Positions 10,335 through 22,217 of a stretch of 64,000 bases of DNA are shown in pieces. The DNA lies in contig OY759222.1 in assembly GCA_963662175.1 (NCBI GenBank), forward strand, positions 20,222,222 to 20,286,221, written 5' to 3'. The stretch is from Aradus depressus. Lineage: Eukaryota > Arthropoda > Insecta > Hemiptera > Aradidae. The notes beneath the pieces are model-generated. The model searched no databases, was not told the origin of the DNA, and worked only from the letters and a program-made list of their open reading frames with translations. Numbering within the stretch: the first letter of the stretch is position 1; every line of letters starts with the position of its first letter. A program made the position numbers and the translations under genes.

Positions 10335-10445
10335 ACAAACATTGTTACCAGCCTGCCATTTCATATTTTTACTCAAAATTTAATTCTTAACATATTTTTA
10401 TAAATAGACGTTTATAATTAAAATTAAAGTTAGTTAGATATTATG

Positions 10446-10756
10446 ATCCATGCCCGGGCTTTTAACTATGAGGTCCGTATCACCGAATACCAGAGCGCTT
10501 TTTCGTCATTCTGGTAAACATGAGCCCGACTCTACTATAATAGTCCTAAATTTTTATTCACCTAGGGTAGAGGTCTTTAACGAGTACCTGACATCGTACC
10601 GGCTCGGGACCATCGCTCAACGTCCCATCCAAAGGACGGCATGCTTATTTTACCTCCTAGACAAAATAAACTAGGGGGCCTCGGCCGGGTTTCGAACCCA
10701 CAATCTTGAGCTTAGAAGGCAAGCACGCATAACATTGAGCTACTAGCTACCTAAGG
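10446..10756 (-). repeat. tRNA-SINE family 1 copy
   Basis: Near-complete reverse copy. It begins at the 3' end (CCATGCCCGGGCTTTTAACT) and runs through the CGTCCCATCC-x-AAGGACGGC body to the B box (GGGTTTCGAACCC) and A-box region near 10740. Confidence 0.85.
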
Positions 10757-11100
10757 GGGAGGGGGGGGGGGGGGCTGTGAATAAACACTTCCCGTCCGAA
10801 CACAGCAAATAAACTGATGGAGTCACGACAAAGGGGATGTGAAGTCACGATGCCGGGAAAGGTACATAGGACGGGTGTAGCTGCTGTATCTTGATAGAGA
10901 GCGCTTCCAGCGGTGCCAGCCATGTTTTTTATATTAACTAAAATACTCACTGGTGTATATTAAAAAAGTCACATTATACTCAAACAGAAAATAGCAAAAC
11001 AAAATAAAGTAACAATTGGCATTAAAGAAAAGTTATTACTGCGGTAGGAGGTAAGAAAAAAACTTGTGAACTTCCTTAAAGACAATTCTTTCTCTTGTCT
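10757..11100. other. Spacer with poly(G) run
   Basis: A G-rich run at 10754-10774 is followed by unremarkable sequence. No supported gene. Confidence 0.3.
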
Positions 11101-11240
11101 GAAAGTACCTTAAAGAAAAAGAAGTATTTTATAGAGAGAAAGAAGTGCCTTAAAGAAAAAGAAGTGTTTTATAGAGAGAAAGAAGTGCCTTAAAGGAAAA
11201 GAAGTGTTATAGAGAGAAAGAAGTGCCTTAAAGAAAAAAG
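11101..11240. repeat. 40-bp tandem repeat, about 3.5 copies
   Basis: GTRCCTTAAAGAAAAAGAAG recurs at 11105, 11145, 11185 and 11223, with periods of 40, 40 and 38. Confidence 0.85.
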
Positions 11241-11350
11241 ATATATGATTTTATTTTTAAGGGCAAAAAACTGCAAAGTTATCATCGCCCTTCAAATGTA
11301 GCTATAAAATATAACAGATATATATATATATATAGCTATAAAATATATAT

Positions 11351-12275
11351 TGTGATGATCTGTGCCTCATATCATTAAATTTTGAGATATACCCGGCGCT
11401 ATTCACCATAAATTGAAGTGATCTTAACTTGGGGTCTTTAAAACTTTTATTATTTAATATGAAAATGAATTTACTTTTGGGGTTAAAGTGCGTAGTCAGA
11501 AGGTGAGTTAGGCTATAGAGAGTTCAGAGAACAATTTATAAGAAAACATACATTTATTAAAACAATCATTAACTAATATAATAGTGAGGCGTCCCTCAAA
11601 GAATCGAACATCTGAAATAAATTATCAATAAAACATGAAACCAATTTGTATGATCTTAAATGTCCTTGTACTCCCCGCAATATGAAGATGTCTATTGATG
11701 ATCAGCCAGCAATTCGTCTCGATGTCGGAGAAAAATGTAAAATAAATGGTTGCGTTACCTTTAAAAGTCTTCTAATTTCAAACCACACTCGAGCCTGCGA
11801 TCTCTCATCCAGAATTCACGAAGAGGCGAGGAAAGTCCAGTCCCTTGGAGATAGACAGCGGGGATGCTCTCCCTCCAGCAGCTAAAACGAGAGTCTTCTG
11901 TCTCCTACGGCAGCTCAAACGGGAGTGTCTGTCTCCCACGGCAGCTGAAACTGGAATGTCTGCCTACCACGGCAGCTGAAACGGCAATGTCTGTCTCCCA
12001 CGGCCACTGACACGGGAGTCTGCCTACCACGGCAGCTGAACTAGGAAGTGTCTGTCTCGTCTGACACTTCACACGTGAATGTCTGTCTCCCACAGCAACT
12101 AAAACGGGAGTCTCTGCCTACCACGGCAGCTGAACTGGGAATGTCCTTCTAACTACACTGGAGCAGACCTGCATTATCATCCCCTCCAGTCTATGTAGCA
12201 CTCAATCACTGCGCTAGCCGTGGTCACTCCTAGAACTATATTTACTACTAGGTCTCTTATATTCAATATATCACA
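11351..12275 (+). mobile_element. Possible solo LTR (TG...CA)
   Basis: The segment starts TGTGATGATC and ends ATATATCACA. It is flanked by ATAT on both sides, inside AT-rich runs, so the duplication carries little information. The inner part is GC-richer and holds a 31-bp minisatellite. Confidence 0.25.
11860..12150. repeat. 31-bp minisatellite
   Basis: Variants of CACGGCAGCTGAAACGGGA-x-GTCTGYCTMC recur at 11908, 11939, 11970, 12001 and 12030 with periods of 31 (once 29). About nine degenerate units are visible. Confidence 0.8.
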
Positions 12276-12299
12276 ATATATATATATATATATATCTGT

Positions 12300-14440
12300 T
12301 ATATTATAACAAATAGATAAATAAAAAATACTATATGCTATGGTACAGTCCGGATTCTTTCAGAAAGGGAATTAATTGATCTATAACATATAACAGACTT
12401 GTCGTCCCCGAGAGCCTCCGACAGATTGCGTGGGATGTTGTACTTGACCATGAGATGCTCATAGGCGCGGCACTCCTCTATGATATGTCTGACAGTGAGG
12501 GTGTAGCCGCAGGCGGCACACTGCGGGGGCTCCTCTCTAGACATGATGTAGCCGTGGGTAAGTCTGGTGTGGCCCATCCGGAGCCTTCCCAACACCACCT
12601 CCTCTCTTCTGATGTCTTTCGATGAACTCTTCCAGGGTTGTACACTCCGCTTCAACATTCTTAGCTTGTTCATATCCACTTCGTCCCACATGCTTTGCCA
12701 TTCCCAGTGAATGTTGGCTGCTATCGGTCGAAGTAACTCATTGGGAGTCAGGGGAACAGGACAGACTTCAGGGAGATTGTGTACATTTTTTGCTGCTTTG
12801 TCCGCTCTTTCGTTGCCAGGAACACCCGTATGAGCACGGGCCCACACGTCGAGCACCGTTTTTCCCGCCTGTATTAACATGGTATGATACCTATGGATTT
12901 GGTGAACTATTGGATGATTGGGAAACATGTTGTCGAGACTGTGCAAGGCACTGAGTGAGTCCGTGCAAACGACTATGGTGTTTTCAGTGACTGTCATAAC
13001 GGAGTACAGAGCCAGCGCTATAGCCTTCAATTCTGCTGTAAATATACTGTAGAGTGGGTGGAGCTTATATTTATATGTGTTGTTGTTAGCTACGAAGGCA
13101 CATGCCATAGAAGTTTCCGATCTGGATCAGTCAGTGTAAATTACTTTCGGATCAGAGACAGCTTGCAATAGAGAATCTGTTCTGTCTGACTTCTATAGGC
13201 TTGTTGTGAGCGTTGTCCACAACAGATTTTAGACGGAAGGAACAGACGGGGCGTGACAATGTCCAAGACGGAAGCTCCTCAACTAGCCGTCCCGCAGGTA
13301 CGGATAGGAGTTGAGTTATCACGTCCGACATTCGGCGACTGAGAGGAAGTGTTGCGTTAATTTGACTATTGTACACTCTATTGAATGTGGGATTGAAGAT
13401 ACAGTTGTATGAAGGATGTTTAGGATGAGTATACACTCCGGAAATATATTTTGCTGCTAACCTGAGTCTGCGGAACAGCAGAGGAGGAACACTTGCTTCT
13501 GCACAAATACTGATCACAGGGCTGGTCCGGAATGTTCCAGTAGCCAGGCGGATCCCTGCATAGTGCACTACGTCCAGCGACTCGAGATGACTTCGCCTTG
13601 CTGAGCTGTATATGAAGGAGCCATAGTCCAGGTTGGAACATATCAGGGCCTTGTATATTGTTAGAAGTGTGGATCTTTGTGCACCCCACTCCGTATTACC
13701 TAAAACCTTCAAGATTCTCAATTTGTTCATACATTTTTCCTTCAGCAGTTTTATATGAGCAGACCAGTTGAGCTTTGCGTCCAATTCCATGCCCAAGAAA
13801 CGAATGTGATCCACGTAAAGTAGAGGAGTACTACCTAAAGTAATCATGGGGTCGCAGTTGATGTTCCTCCTCCTGGTGAAGTGGATGCAGCTGGTCTTTT
13901 CAACTGAGAACTGAAAGCCAGAGTATAACGCGCAACAGTGCACTTTGTTCACTGCCACTTGTAGTCTCTGCTGTATAAGGTCAAGACTGTTCCCGCGACA
14001 CAGTATTGCGAAGTCGTCTGCATATAGGTATCCATTGACATGCCTCGAGATACAGCCGGCTATTTTATGATGGCAATGCAGAACAGGGTGGTGCTATAAC
14101 GCTTCCCTGGGGTATACCATTTTTCTGTTCCCGCTGCTCAGACTTCGCATTGCCTACTAAAACGCTGAATGACCGTTCTTTCATGAATTCTTGAATGAAT
14201 ATCGGCAGATATCCACGGAAACCCCATTGGTGCAATGTTTTAAGAATGTAGTGCCTCCACGTCGTATCAAAAGCATTCTTTATATAAAAAAATTATGCCG
14301 ATTGCATGCTCCTTGTTAATGAGTGTCCTGTAAGTGTCCTGCAGGTCGGCTTCAAGTCGTACTAGGCAGTCTTGGGTGCTTTGCTTTCTACGAAATCCAC
14401 ATTGAATCAGGGTTATGAGCTCTTGCTAATTGAGGTTATA
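12300..14440 (-). mobile_element. I-group non-LTR retrotransposon with RNase H, 5'-truncated
   Basis: Minus-strand RT followed by RNase H and a zinc knuckle identify an I-group element. The 3' end lies near a TA microsatellite at 12275-12300. Similarity starts abruptly at about 14440, so the 5' part is missing. Confidence 0.85.
12338..14435 (-). pseudogene. Reverse transcriptase-RNase H polyprotein, frameshifted
   Basis: Reading from 14435 leftward: an FRRKQSTQDCLVRLEADLQD block, then motif A as KNAFDTTWRHYI near 14270, whose preceding FD-I is disrupted by an indel. Motif B GIPQGSVIAP lies near 14110, followed by small indels. YADD lies near 14015 in the frame that continues to 13152. That frame has the RT thumb (RFLGMELDAKLNWSAHI). 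After a stop at 13152 a new frame (13108-12338) encodes RNase H (FTAELKAI, CTDSLSALHSL, HTGVPGNERADKAAK) and a C-x2-C-x7-H-x4-C knuckle (CAACGYTLTVRHIIEEC). The element is inactive. Confidence 0.88.
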
Positions 14441-14449
14441 CTATTTATA

Positions 14450-15110
14450 TATATATATTCATTCAGTTATCGTGACTACAGACATACACTCACACAGACA
14501 CACGGCATTTGTTTTTCATTATTAAAATCAAGAGGTCGGTTTGGTTGAAAACTAAACATCGAGTTTTCCGACCGAATGCATAACCCCTATAACTCATACA
14601 GCTGGGAAAGTTATTTATTCGGTTAGTAATTCTACCTAAAATCACGTTTTTTGACCCCCTAATTCTAAAAATGAAAAAAAAAAAAAAAAAAAAAACTATT
14701 CATGTTAGTCTGTATATGTGTATGTGGGCATGAATGTGAGGGCGCCGATAGCTCAGCAATATGCGAGGAAGTACACGGCCGGTGATTCACAGAGTTTTTC
14801 CTTTTTTTTTTATTGCTGTCAAAAATCATATAATTCCGGAAATAATTTTACATAGAATATTTGACGGATTGCAGAACTCTACAGGGGGGAGGTTTAAAAA
14901 AAAACTGCCAAAAGCATGAATGTATCGACAAAAAATTTTATTTGTGTGACCAAAAAACCTCATAAGGACAACCTATCGATTTTCTAGCCGATTACCTAAC
15001 TTCTCCATCGTCTGATTCTGCTGAAAATTAATGTGTCGTCCTCATAGAGGTTTGAATATACATATGAAATTTTCGTTTCAATTAATTTTTAGCACCAGAA
15101 GGTATTAAAA
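14450..15110. repeat. Dispersed repeat with microsatellites
   Basis: Segments such as CTGCTGAAAATTAATGTG...GTCGTCC and ATACAGCTGGGAAAGT recur at 27370-27680 and 62700-62990, marking an interspersed family. The interval also has a TA microsatellite, a poly(A) run near 14675 and a truncated SINE head at 14741. Confidence 0.55.
14741..14800 (+). repeat. tRNA-SINE family 1, head only
   Basis: GAGGGCGCCGATAGCTCAG matches the A-box head of the family. Similarity ends after about 50 bases. Confidence 0.5.
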
Positions 15111-15184
15111 AAAAAATGAAAAGGTGAAGATTTAACATGGAATTTCTGGAAGATATCTATGTGATGTTTGTTTGCATGTTTAGT

Positions 15185-15320
15185 TTTTAATTTTAATAAT
15201 GTAGATTTAAGAAAATAAATCCAAAATTTGTTCTCGAAATTCTATTCTATTCATTTTCCCTGTTGGCTCAGTAAAACTATCTGAAAACCTTTGGATTAGA
15301 TTTAATATTTTTGTAAAATT
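15185..15320. repeat. Dispersed repeat shared with 60365-60485
   Basis: Both copies share AAGAAAATAAAYCCAA, TTGTTCTCGWAATTCTAT and an adjoining CCTGTTRRC-CAGTAA segment. The family is not identified. Confidence 0.5.
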
Positions 15321-15489
15321 TAGAAGACAAGATGGCATCTCTTTAGAAATCCAAATGAAAAGTTTGTTAATTGACATTTTTTAAAAATATACGCACTGTT
15401 GAGGCCAGTAGCTTGAATTTACCACCGTTTTTATTGTTTATTTTTGTAAGATTAGGTACCCCCTCCCACTTATTGACCAAGTGCGGATT

Positions 15490-16440
15490 AGTACCTTTTA
15501 TCCTTAGTTGTCGTATGGATGCCTCCCTCTGAGGTTGTCTTATGTACTCACGTAGCCTCCCTCTGAGGCCCCAAGTAGTGGTTCGTCTAGCTGCCTATTA
15601 GGGTGGAACGAAAATGGCCTTTTAAATTTTTTTTTAGTTATTAGTTTGGTAATAGTGGAGAAAAGTTGCCTTTTAAGTTCAAAAAGAATTTAAAAAAAAT
15701 TGGTTGCAATACTACAACATCTTGAGGTGCCGCAAAGAGCTTAAAGTTTGTAAAAAAATTGAAAAATTTTAAACTTTGATAAATTATTTTTTATGAATTT
15801 CTCGTACATATAATGTTACAAAAGATGATTTTAAATACATATATAAGCATTAGAATTGGAAAAAATTATTAATTATAAAATATAATAAAAATAAAAAATA
15901 TTTTGTAATGTCAAACTTTGTATTTCTTACTTCTGTGTCCTTAATGATTACAAATGTTACAGCTGCAAAATGTTTGTTTCTACTTCATTGCCACATTAAA
16001 CTGGTCCTTGCGGCACCTCAAGACCTACTCCAATATTTTTCATATTTTTAATTTATTTTATCTACACTAAAAGACAACTTTTCTGCGCTATTCCAAATTA
16101 AAAATCACATAATCGAGACACGCAAAAATCTTTGGAAAAGTTCCAAAAAAGTGTGTTTTTATGAAACTTTAAGGTCCTTGCGGCACCTCAAGACGTACTC
16201 CAATATTTTTCATATTTTTTATTTATCTTATCTACACTAAAAGGCAACTTTTTCGCGCTATTGCAAATTAAAAATCAAAAGGTGATTTTTTCGTTCCACC
16301 CTAATGCCTATCCCTGAGGCAGTATAGTCTGATACCCGTTGCCTACAAGGCCCCAGTATCGTCTGCTTCACGTCGCCTACACGGCCCCATTTACCAGTCG
16401 TATCGTTGCCTCCCCCTGAGGCCCCAGTTTGCCTGCTCCA
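15490..16440. repeat. GC-rich minisatellite, interrupted by a hAT MITE
   Basis: Degenerate units built on TGCCTCCCTCTGAGGCCCCA occur at 15510-15598 and again at 16304-16440. The MITE at 15599-16303 splits them. Confidence 0.6.
15599..16303. mobile_element. hAT-type MITE, copy 1 (705 bp)
   Basis: Terminal inverted repeats TAGGGTGGAACGAAAA are at both ends, flanked by an 8-bp target duplication (CTGCCTAT left, ATGCCTAT right). Inside, two blocks share TTGAGGTGCCGCA / TGCGGCACCTCAAGA, and one block is duplicated near 16010 and 16185. The copy at 25606-26139 is a shorter relative. Confidence 0.85.
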
Positions 16441-16808
16441 GATAGACCGTCCAGACTTCCGTCCAGTAAGGTATTTAATACAATAGCAATCGCAGGCCAG
16501 CTGTTTGTAATTTGTTTAGATGCTCCTGGGCGAAGAAGGCTCTGCCTGGAAAGTGGTAAGTGTTTTATAATATAGTCCATTTTCAATTTATACAGTCCAC
16601 TGTTCAAAGCCCCCCCTCCGTATGCTCCACCCTGATTCTTAAAATAGGCCGTGGCGCCTGTATGCACTTTCTTCAAAATTGCACGTCCTGAACTTTTGAT
16701 GTTGTTTTCAAAAACATTCGGGGTTATGAGCTCTTCTCTATGTTCTTTAGAAGCCATGATAAGACGTTCAAAATATTCGTAACTAACACATAACATAACT
16801 TTATACAA
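16377..16808 (-). CDS. Unrecognised ORF, 143 codons
   Basis: The open minus-strand frame starts at 16808. Its first 115 residues are varied, with MASKEHREELITPNVFENNI and an AYFKNQGGAYGGGALNSG Gly-rich stretch. The last 25 (GPQGEATIRLVNGAV) are read-through of the minisatellite. I do not recognise a family. It may be a transposon-derived frame; coding status is uncertain. Confidence 0.3.
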   Translation of the reverse strand: MYKVMLCVSYEYFERLIMASKEHREELITPNVFENNIKSSGRAILKKVHTGATAYFKNQGGAYGGGALNSGLYKLKMDYIIKHLPLSRQSLLRPGASKQITNSWPAIAIVLNTLLDGSLDGLSGAGKLGPQGEATIRLVNGAV

Positions 16809-16918
16809 AACTTGTAGTCACAAAAAGGTTTATCATATTTTTTTAACCAGAAAAGCTAGAACTCTTCATTTTCCGTCAGTATTAGTTTACTTTTATTTGA
16901 GATATTGCTAGTTGGTTA

Positions 16919-17216
16919 ATGTGACTCATGCCCGGGCTTTAACTACGAGGTCATATCTCCTACTAGCAGAGCGCTCTTTCGTCGCTCTGGTGGACATGAG
17001 CCCGGCTTTACAGTGAGAGTCCTAAATTTTGCCAACCCAGTTTTAGTTACCAAAGGTAGGCTCGAGACCATCGCTTCATGTCCCATCCGAAGGACAGAGT
17101 GCTCAAGGTTTTTTATCTTCCCAAATAAATTACCGAAAGGCCAGGGCCGGGTTTCGAACCCTCGATCTTGAGCTCAGTTAGCAAGCACGCTACGATTGAA
17201 CTACCAGTGTCCTCTA
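16919..17216 (-). repeat. tRNA-SINE family 1 copy
   Basis: Reverse copy from GACTCATGCCCGGGCTTTAA to the head near 17215, with B box GGGTTTCGAACCC. It is diverged in the middle. Confidence 0.85.
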
Positions 17217-17889
17217 TTTTGAAATATAAAACGACTCGAAAGGAGAGGAGAAAAAAGAGGAAGTGTCTTAGAGAAGTATTTTATATTGTCTTGAAGAGAA
17301 CTAGAAAGAAGAGGGCGGATACAGAATTTGTCAGTTTCCGTTAAAGACTCCTACCTTAAATAAACCTGGATAGGCAGAAGGAAAGACCTCATAGTTTGGC
17401 TTTAAAGCCCGGGTACAGAACAACAACAACTTTGAGCACGCCGTCCTTCAGATGGGACGTTAAGTGATGGTCCCGAGCCTGTGTCTGACCCCTACCCTGA
17501 GTGAATAAACCAAGATAGGCAACATTTAGGACTCCCATAGTAGAGTGGGGGTCATGTCCACGCTCATTCGCTCTGGTAGTAAGCGATATGTTAAACTAAC
17601 AACATGAAATCTTGTGCAAGATTCGTCTGAAAGTTTTATAAAAAGGCAATGGAATATTGAAAACACGCTCTTTAACATGTTCTAAAATATTATAATCACT
17701 TCGTTTATTCTCAAAGTGATAAGAAAATAATAAATTTCCATTCAATATTGTTTTTAATATGTAAAAATCGAGATTTATTTGAGAATTACTAGAATACAAA
17801 AAATATTTAGAAATGATCTGTTGAAGCTATCATATGCTTTAGTTTTTTATATTAAATTAGGTTAGATTTTCTCAAAAACTTCTAAATTC
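17217..17889. other. 5' flank of gene A, with SINE fragment
   Basis: GA-rich sequence resembles the 40-bp repeat region at 11100. A + strand SINE body fragment (17430-17595) follows. From 17600 to 17889 the sequence is AT-rich. No clear core promoter is recognised, although a promoter for gene A could lie here. Confidence 0.35.
17430..17595 (+). repeat. tRNA-SINE family 1 body fragment
   Basis: Contains TTGAGCACGCCGTCCTTC through to the GCTCTGGTAGTAAGCGATAT segment near the 3' end. The head is missing. Confidence 0.75.
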
Positions 17890-18448
17890 ATGACTTTTCA
17901 AGATCGTACTGTTTCCATTACAGAAATACTAACTGAAAAAAATAAAATTGAAAATAAAAAAAACGACACCAAAAAATTGGAATCAAAAACCCGGAGACTG
18001 CCCAGAAAAGAGGATTTTTCTGATCTGAATCAATTATTGTTGGATGTACAAGTGAAGATAGTGGAATTGGAAAAAAGAGTGCGTGGAATCAAAGGTGAAA
18101 AGTCGAATTTGACCGTCGTCTCCGAAAAAGACTTGTCGTTGATCAAATCCCAGTCGAAAGAAGACGGCGATACATTGAAGAAAAAAGCAGAAGACATTTT
18201 AGGCGATATTGACTTCTTAAAATACCTACTGGAAGGATCCATTGAGCCTTGTCTTGCGTTTAGGATTCTGAAAAAAATTTTCCCCTCAAAATTGTTCGGC
18301 TCTCAGAGAAAATTGTTGTCCAATGAGACCAAAGTTAAAATCCTGCTTCATAGCACGGATCTTCTTGAAAAAAAAATTAATTCTCTTCAGACAAGTTTGA
18401 AAGTTAAAAAAAAGAGAAAAATTAAAAGAAAATCGGCTTCATTCAATG
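17890..18448 (+). CDS. Gene A exon 1, unknown coiled-coil protein
   Basis: The start ATG at 17890 opens a 186-codon frame that ends in phase 1 at a donor (AATG|GTAAGA at 18449). The product is Lys-rich. Residues about 45-75 (LNQLLLDVQVKIVELEKRV) have the heptad pattern of a coiled coil, and residues 115-160 form a second helical, basic stretch. If not spliced, the frame would run 6 codons into the intron and stop at 18468. It joins in frame to the exon at 20280. I do not recognise a family. Codon use and low repetitiveness set it apart from the repeats around it. Confidence 0.6.
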
Positions 18449-18774
18449 GTAAGAAATTCAGTTGGTAATTTAAACACATTTATTTTGGAATGGCCTTAAT
18501 AACATTTTTTTTGGCAAGTTTGCAGTGAAGCCACATTATTGGAATTTCTAAGATTGGTTCGGTTTAATGCTCGCAAACTATTTTATTATATTACTATACA
18601 CTGACGTGTCTTATATATATTACCGCCAAAAGGACAAGTATTTCATGACATTAACCCGACGAAAGACCTATTAGTGAGGAACCAGTACTGTCTCAATAAA
18701 ATAAACGACGGGAAAGTCAACACATTATTCTTTAGCAAATATTACATTTAAGAAAAATAACAAAATGTACTATT

Positions 18775-19035
18775 CAAGCATCGAGACTGCAGGACATTTA
18801 GTTGTCAGATGTCCGCTATAAGACGAGGCCAGGAGGGGAGTCATACCGCAAGACTGGATCTGCGGCTGCTGGTGACGGAGATCGGCAACCCTATGTTCCG
18901 CCAGTTTGTCGGCTTCTGGCGGCAGAAGCTAGTAATGTCATGGGCTGGGGAACGACTGGGGTGATGTTGCACACGTGTAAGGCGCAAAAAAGTTAACAAA
19001 AAATAAAAGAATATATATATATATATATATAAATT
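18775..19035 (+). pseudogene. Non-LTR retrotransposon 3' end, severely truncated
   Basis: Translation gives ETAGHLVVRCPLYDEARRG (one stop inside), then IGNPMFRQFVGFWRQKLVMS after a shift. This is the C-terminal H-x4-C knuckle and tail usual in insect non-LTR ORF2. A TA-rich tail follows at 19010-19035. It sits inside the gene A intron. Confidence 0.55.
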
Positions 19036-19802
19036 AATTAATTTATCCAAAAGAATAAAATGTTGACCGTTCCATTTGTTTTTTAGTGTAGCAGTAACCT
19101 TGCAGGTTCTCCTCTATTTAGGAGTTTCGGGTTTAGGCCATTTCGCTATATAATGTATAAGTTAGTTGTATAATAAATAATAATACGTCTGAATTGCTCT
19201 TATTGTCCTAAAATATCAAATAGAAATAATAAAAATTCGAATGTGTACTTACTCAAAAGTATATGTTTTCTTATATTTAATAAATACCATTTAGAGATAA
19301 CGCAAAACAAATATATTTAATGAGTTGAGGTCTTGTTTTGCATTTCACATATTTCTGCTGAGCAGCCCATATCCTAAAACAATATCTACTATATATCTCG
19401 TTGTCGAAACATCAGAAGCTCTTTAGTGAAGTAAGGCACATTCTGAGGAAGGTTAGAAGAGAAAATGTTTCATTGTTTTAATTTTATAGATTTTTATAGG
19501 CTAATTTTAGTGGAAATCGGAGAGATAAAGTCGACTCATTACTGGTTACATTACTCATTACATAAATGATTGGAAATTTGGTTTTTGTAATCTGCCAACA
19601 TAGCCTATTCTTGAATCGAACTCAGGAGGATCTGAAGTTTCATGAAAATCTGCCCAGCCGTTTAGACGTGATATTGGAACAAACAACACTTATTATAAAT
19701 GTTCAATTTAGTAATGACAAAAATAATTAGTAGACATCCCAAAATGGAGGTTGGTTAGCATTATTATAATTAATTATTTATTAGTTATTACTGCATCAAA
19801 GT

Positions 19803-20096
19803 GAGGGCGCCGGTAGCTCAGTGGTATGCGTGCTTGACTTCTGAGCTCATGGTCGTGGGTTCGTAGCCCGACCGAGGCCCTTAGTTTATTTTATCTGGGA
19901 GGTAAAATAAACTTAAGCACGCCGTCCTTCGTTAAAGACCCCTGCCCTAGATGAATAAAAATTTAGGGTAGGCAAAATTTAGAACTCCCACAGTAGAGAC
20001 GTGCTCATGTCCACCAGAGTGACGAAAGAGCGCTCTGGTAGTAGGCGATATGACCTCGTAGTTAAAGCCCGGGCATGAGTCATAAAACCTAACCTA
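19803..20096 (+). repeat. tRNA-SINE family 1, near-complete copy
   Basis: The head GGCGCCGGTAGCTCAGTGG is an A-box region and GGGTTCGTAGCCC a B-box region with one change. The body contains CACGCCGTCCTTCG, TTAGGGTAGGCAAAATTTAG and GAGCGCTCTGGTAGTAGG. The 3' end is GGGCATGAGTCATAAAACC followed by CTAACCTAA. Confidence 0.9.
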
Positions 20097-20279
20097 ATCA
20101 GCATCAAAGTAATTACTATATCAATATTATTGTAAAATGTTTCCCAATAAATTGGGACAAAAAGAGCTGCCTATACAAATACGATTGTACTGGAAACCTC
20201 ACTGGACATTCCAACCTCGATCATTTTTGATTTTTTCTATTTATAATCTATTTCTTTTCTTTTTTTATTTTTATTTCAG

Positions 20280-21274
20280 GGAATCAGTCTAATCAAAGTT
20301 TAAACTCTTCAGTGTACCCCAGGTCGTCAGAAACTGAATTTGGAATTTCTGAAGAAGACCTAAGTTCTCCAATATCGTCCATTCAACCGAGTAAATATTC
20401 TTTCCTTCAAGACTCTTCTCATCTTCCAAATGTTGAGAGTACAAGTGATTCTCAACACATCGTCAATTCAAAAAATGTACAAGTTTATGAAAAATTTGTA
20501 CAAACTGAAACACATCAATTGGCTAAAATTAATTTTTTATCGGAATTATACGATATTATAAAAAGGTCACGATTGTATAGCGATGAATCGCTGCTCAGAG
20601 ATCATCCATCAGGAATTTCCGACATTTTTGACGGATTTCATACAGAAGCAGCTGATATACCGCTGGACCGTCTCCGAAAGAGTCAAGAATCCATGCTTAC
20701 CTGTTACCAGCCTTGTGCTGTCTACGAACGACTATTTAGAAGAAATATCAGTTATAAGTTAGGCTCTGATAATTTCGAGAATGATTTTGATACATTTTCT
20801 TCCCCAGAAATTATAAGAAAAAGACTTAAAAGTTCCACTTTTCGAAGTTGGCACGATCTCATAAATTATACAATAGACTTGCCGATACCCCTAGCGCAGA
20901 TATCTTTCACAGAAACGAGACAGGAAAAAAGACAAATATGCCAATCCGCCTGTACCAAGGTCTATTCTTACACATATCACGTTCAAATTTTGAGCAGTTT
21001 TGCCCAAAAATACTTTTCAAATTCAAATATAAAATTTGAGATAACCGAATATTATTCTTATGATAATTTTGACGAAGATAATTTGACAAATGATAGTCCA
21101 GTAAAAGAAAATAATTTAAAAACATTACAAGTTGATTATATATGCTGTAAGGGTCGAACGGAAGGCAGAATTATTTTTACTGAATTTGGAAAATCAGACA
21201 ATTCAATTCAGTCAACAATTTTGAATAAACTAATAAAAGGTCTCCTTGAATCGTCAAATCAAGATAAAACATGA
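20280..21274 (+). CDS. Gene A exon 2, C-terminal part of unknown protein
   Basis: The exon begins after the TTTCAG acceptor and continues exon 1 in phase 1 (G|GG AAT CAG). It encodes 331 codons and stops at 21274. The total protein is 517 residues. The start is Ser/Asn-rich and likely disordered. A more ordered, acidic region follows, with NFLSELYDIIKRSRLYSDE and FRSWHDLINYTIDLPIPLAQ. The C-terminal third includes YSYTYHVQILSSFAQKYF. No membrane segment or catalytic motif is evident. An in-frame phase-1 donor (TGCT|GTAAGG, 21149) could instead splice to the phase-1 exon at 30657, so genes A and B might be one gene; the reading to 21274 is simpler. Confidence 0.6.
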
Positions 21275-21905
21275 AAACTAACGAGTTATTTATTGACTAC
21301 TGAAAATTTTCAAGATTAAATTCCTTAATATGTACGAGTTATCTCGCCAATAATCTATATATGGATAACAAGAAAATTTATGATACATAAAGTAAGAAAG
21401 GGATCGCAAAGAGTTAAATATTTTTCGTTTACAGTCAGAATATTGTCTTTGAAATAGCGAAAATAGCTCTTAAAATTAAACTGCATCTAACTAGACAATT
21501 GAAATAACTAATTCAAGATAAAGAAACCTTCCAGGCAGGTAATGAAATCTTCTAAGCAAATAATGAAATAACTCGATTCTTATATGCTATTATGGCTCTT
21601 CATTTGTCCAAAATTAAGATCAATTTTCAAATGAATAACTTCTAAATTAAGACGTCATGTTTACTTCATAAATGCTAGTGAATTAATATATATAATATCC
21701 ATTTATCGTATAATATTTTAAGAAATATAATATAGAAAATCTATGTGCATTATGATTCATTTTTACTTATGTTCACGTACGTTCAAAGTTATTTATTATA
21801 AATTATATATCAGATATAATTTTATATCATAAACAATAAAAAAAATAAGAATATAAAATTAATATTTATTTTAAAATATATAATATACAAAATAAACATA
21901 ATTAA
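21275..21905. other. 3' flank of gene A
   Basis: AT-rich sequence. Several AATAAA-like signals occur, for example near 21834, and could serve polyadenylation of gene A. No other feature. Confidence 0.35.
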
Positions 21906-22147
21906 ATAAACTTAAGCACGCCGTCCTTCGGATGGGACGTTAAGCGATGGTCCCGAGCCTGTACGATGTCAGGTACTCGTTAAAGACCCCTACTCTAGAT
22001 GAATAAAAATTTAGGGTAGGCAAAATTTAGGACTCCCACAGTAGAGTCGGGCTCATGTCCACCAGAGTGACGAAAGAGCGCTCTGGTAGTAGGCGATATG
22101 ACCTCGTAATTAAAGCCCGGGCATGAGTCATAAAACCTAACCTAACC
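21906..22147 (+). repeat. tRNA-SINE family 1 body, head missing
   Basis: Runs from AAACTTAAGCACGCCGTCC to GGGCATGAGTCATAAAACC and a CCTAACCTAACC tail. It forms an inverted pair with the next copy. Confidence 0.88.
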
Positions 22148-22217
22148 TATAATTCATGAGTCATACCCATATAAATACCAACACTTTACTGTTAGATTCA
22201 CTTTATTAGATTTTATA

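Larger units (their letters stand above)
18449..20279 (+). other. Gene A intron
   Basis: The 1.83-kb intron has donor GTAAGA at 18449 and a strong acceptor (TTTTTATTTTTATTTCAG) ending at 20279. It holds a non-LTR 3' end and a full SINE. The rest, 19040-19800, is AT-rich without recognised features. Confidence 0.6.

Noticed and set aside
12622..12954. 110-codon plus-strand ORF
   Set aside because: Antisense of the RNase H frame of the I-group element.
19803..19875. tRNA gene
   Set aside because: A- and B-box motifs are present, but the arms do not fold, and the same head with a common body recurs many times, so it is a SINE.
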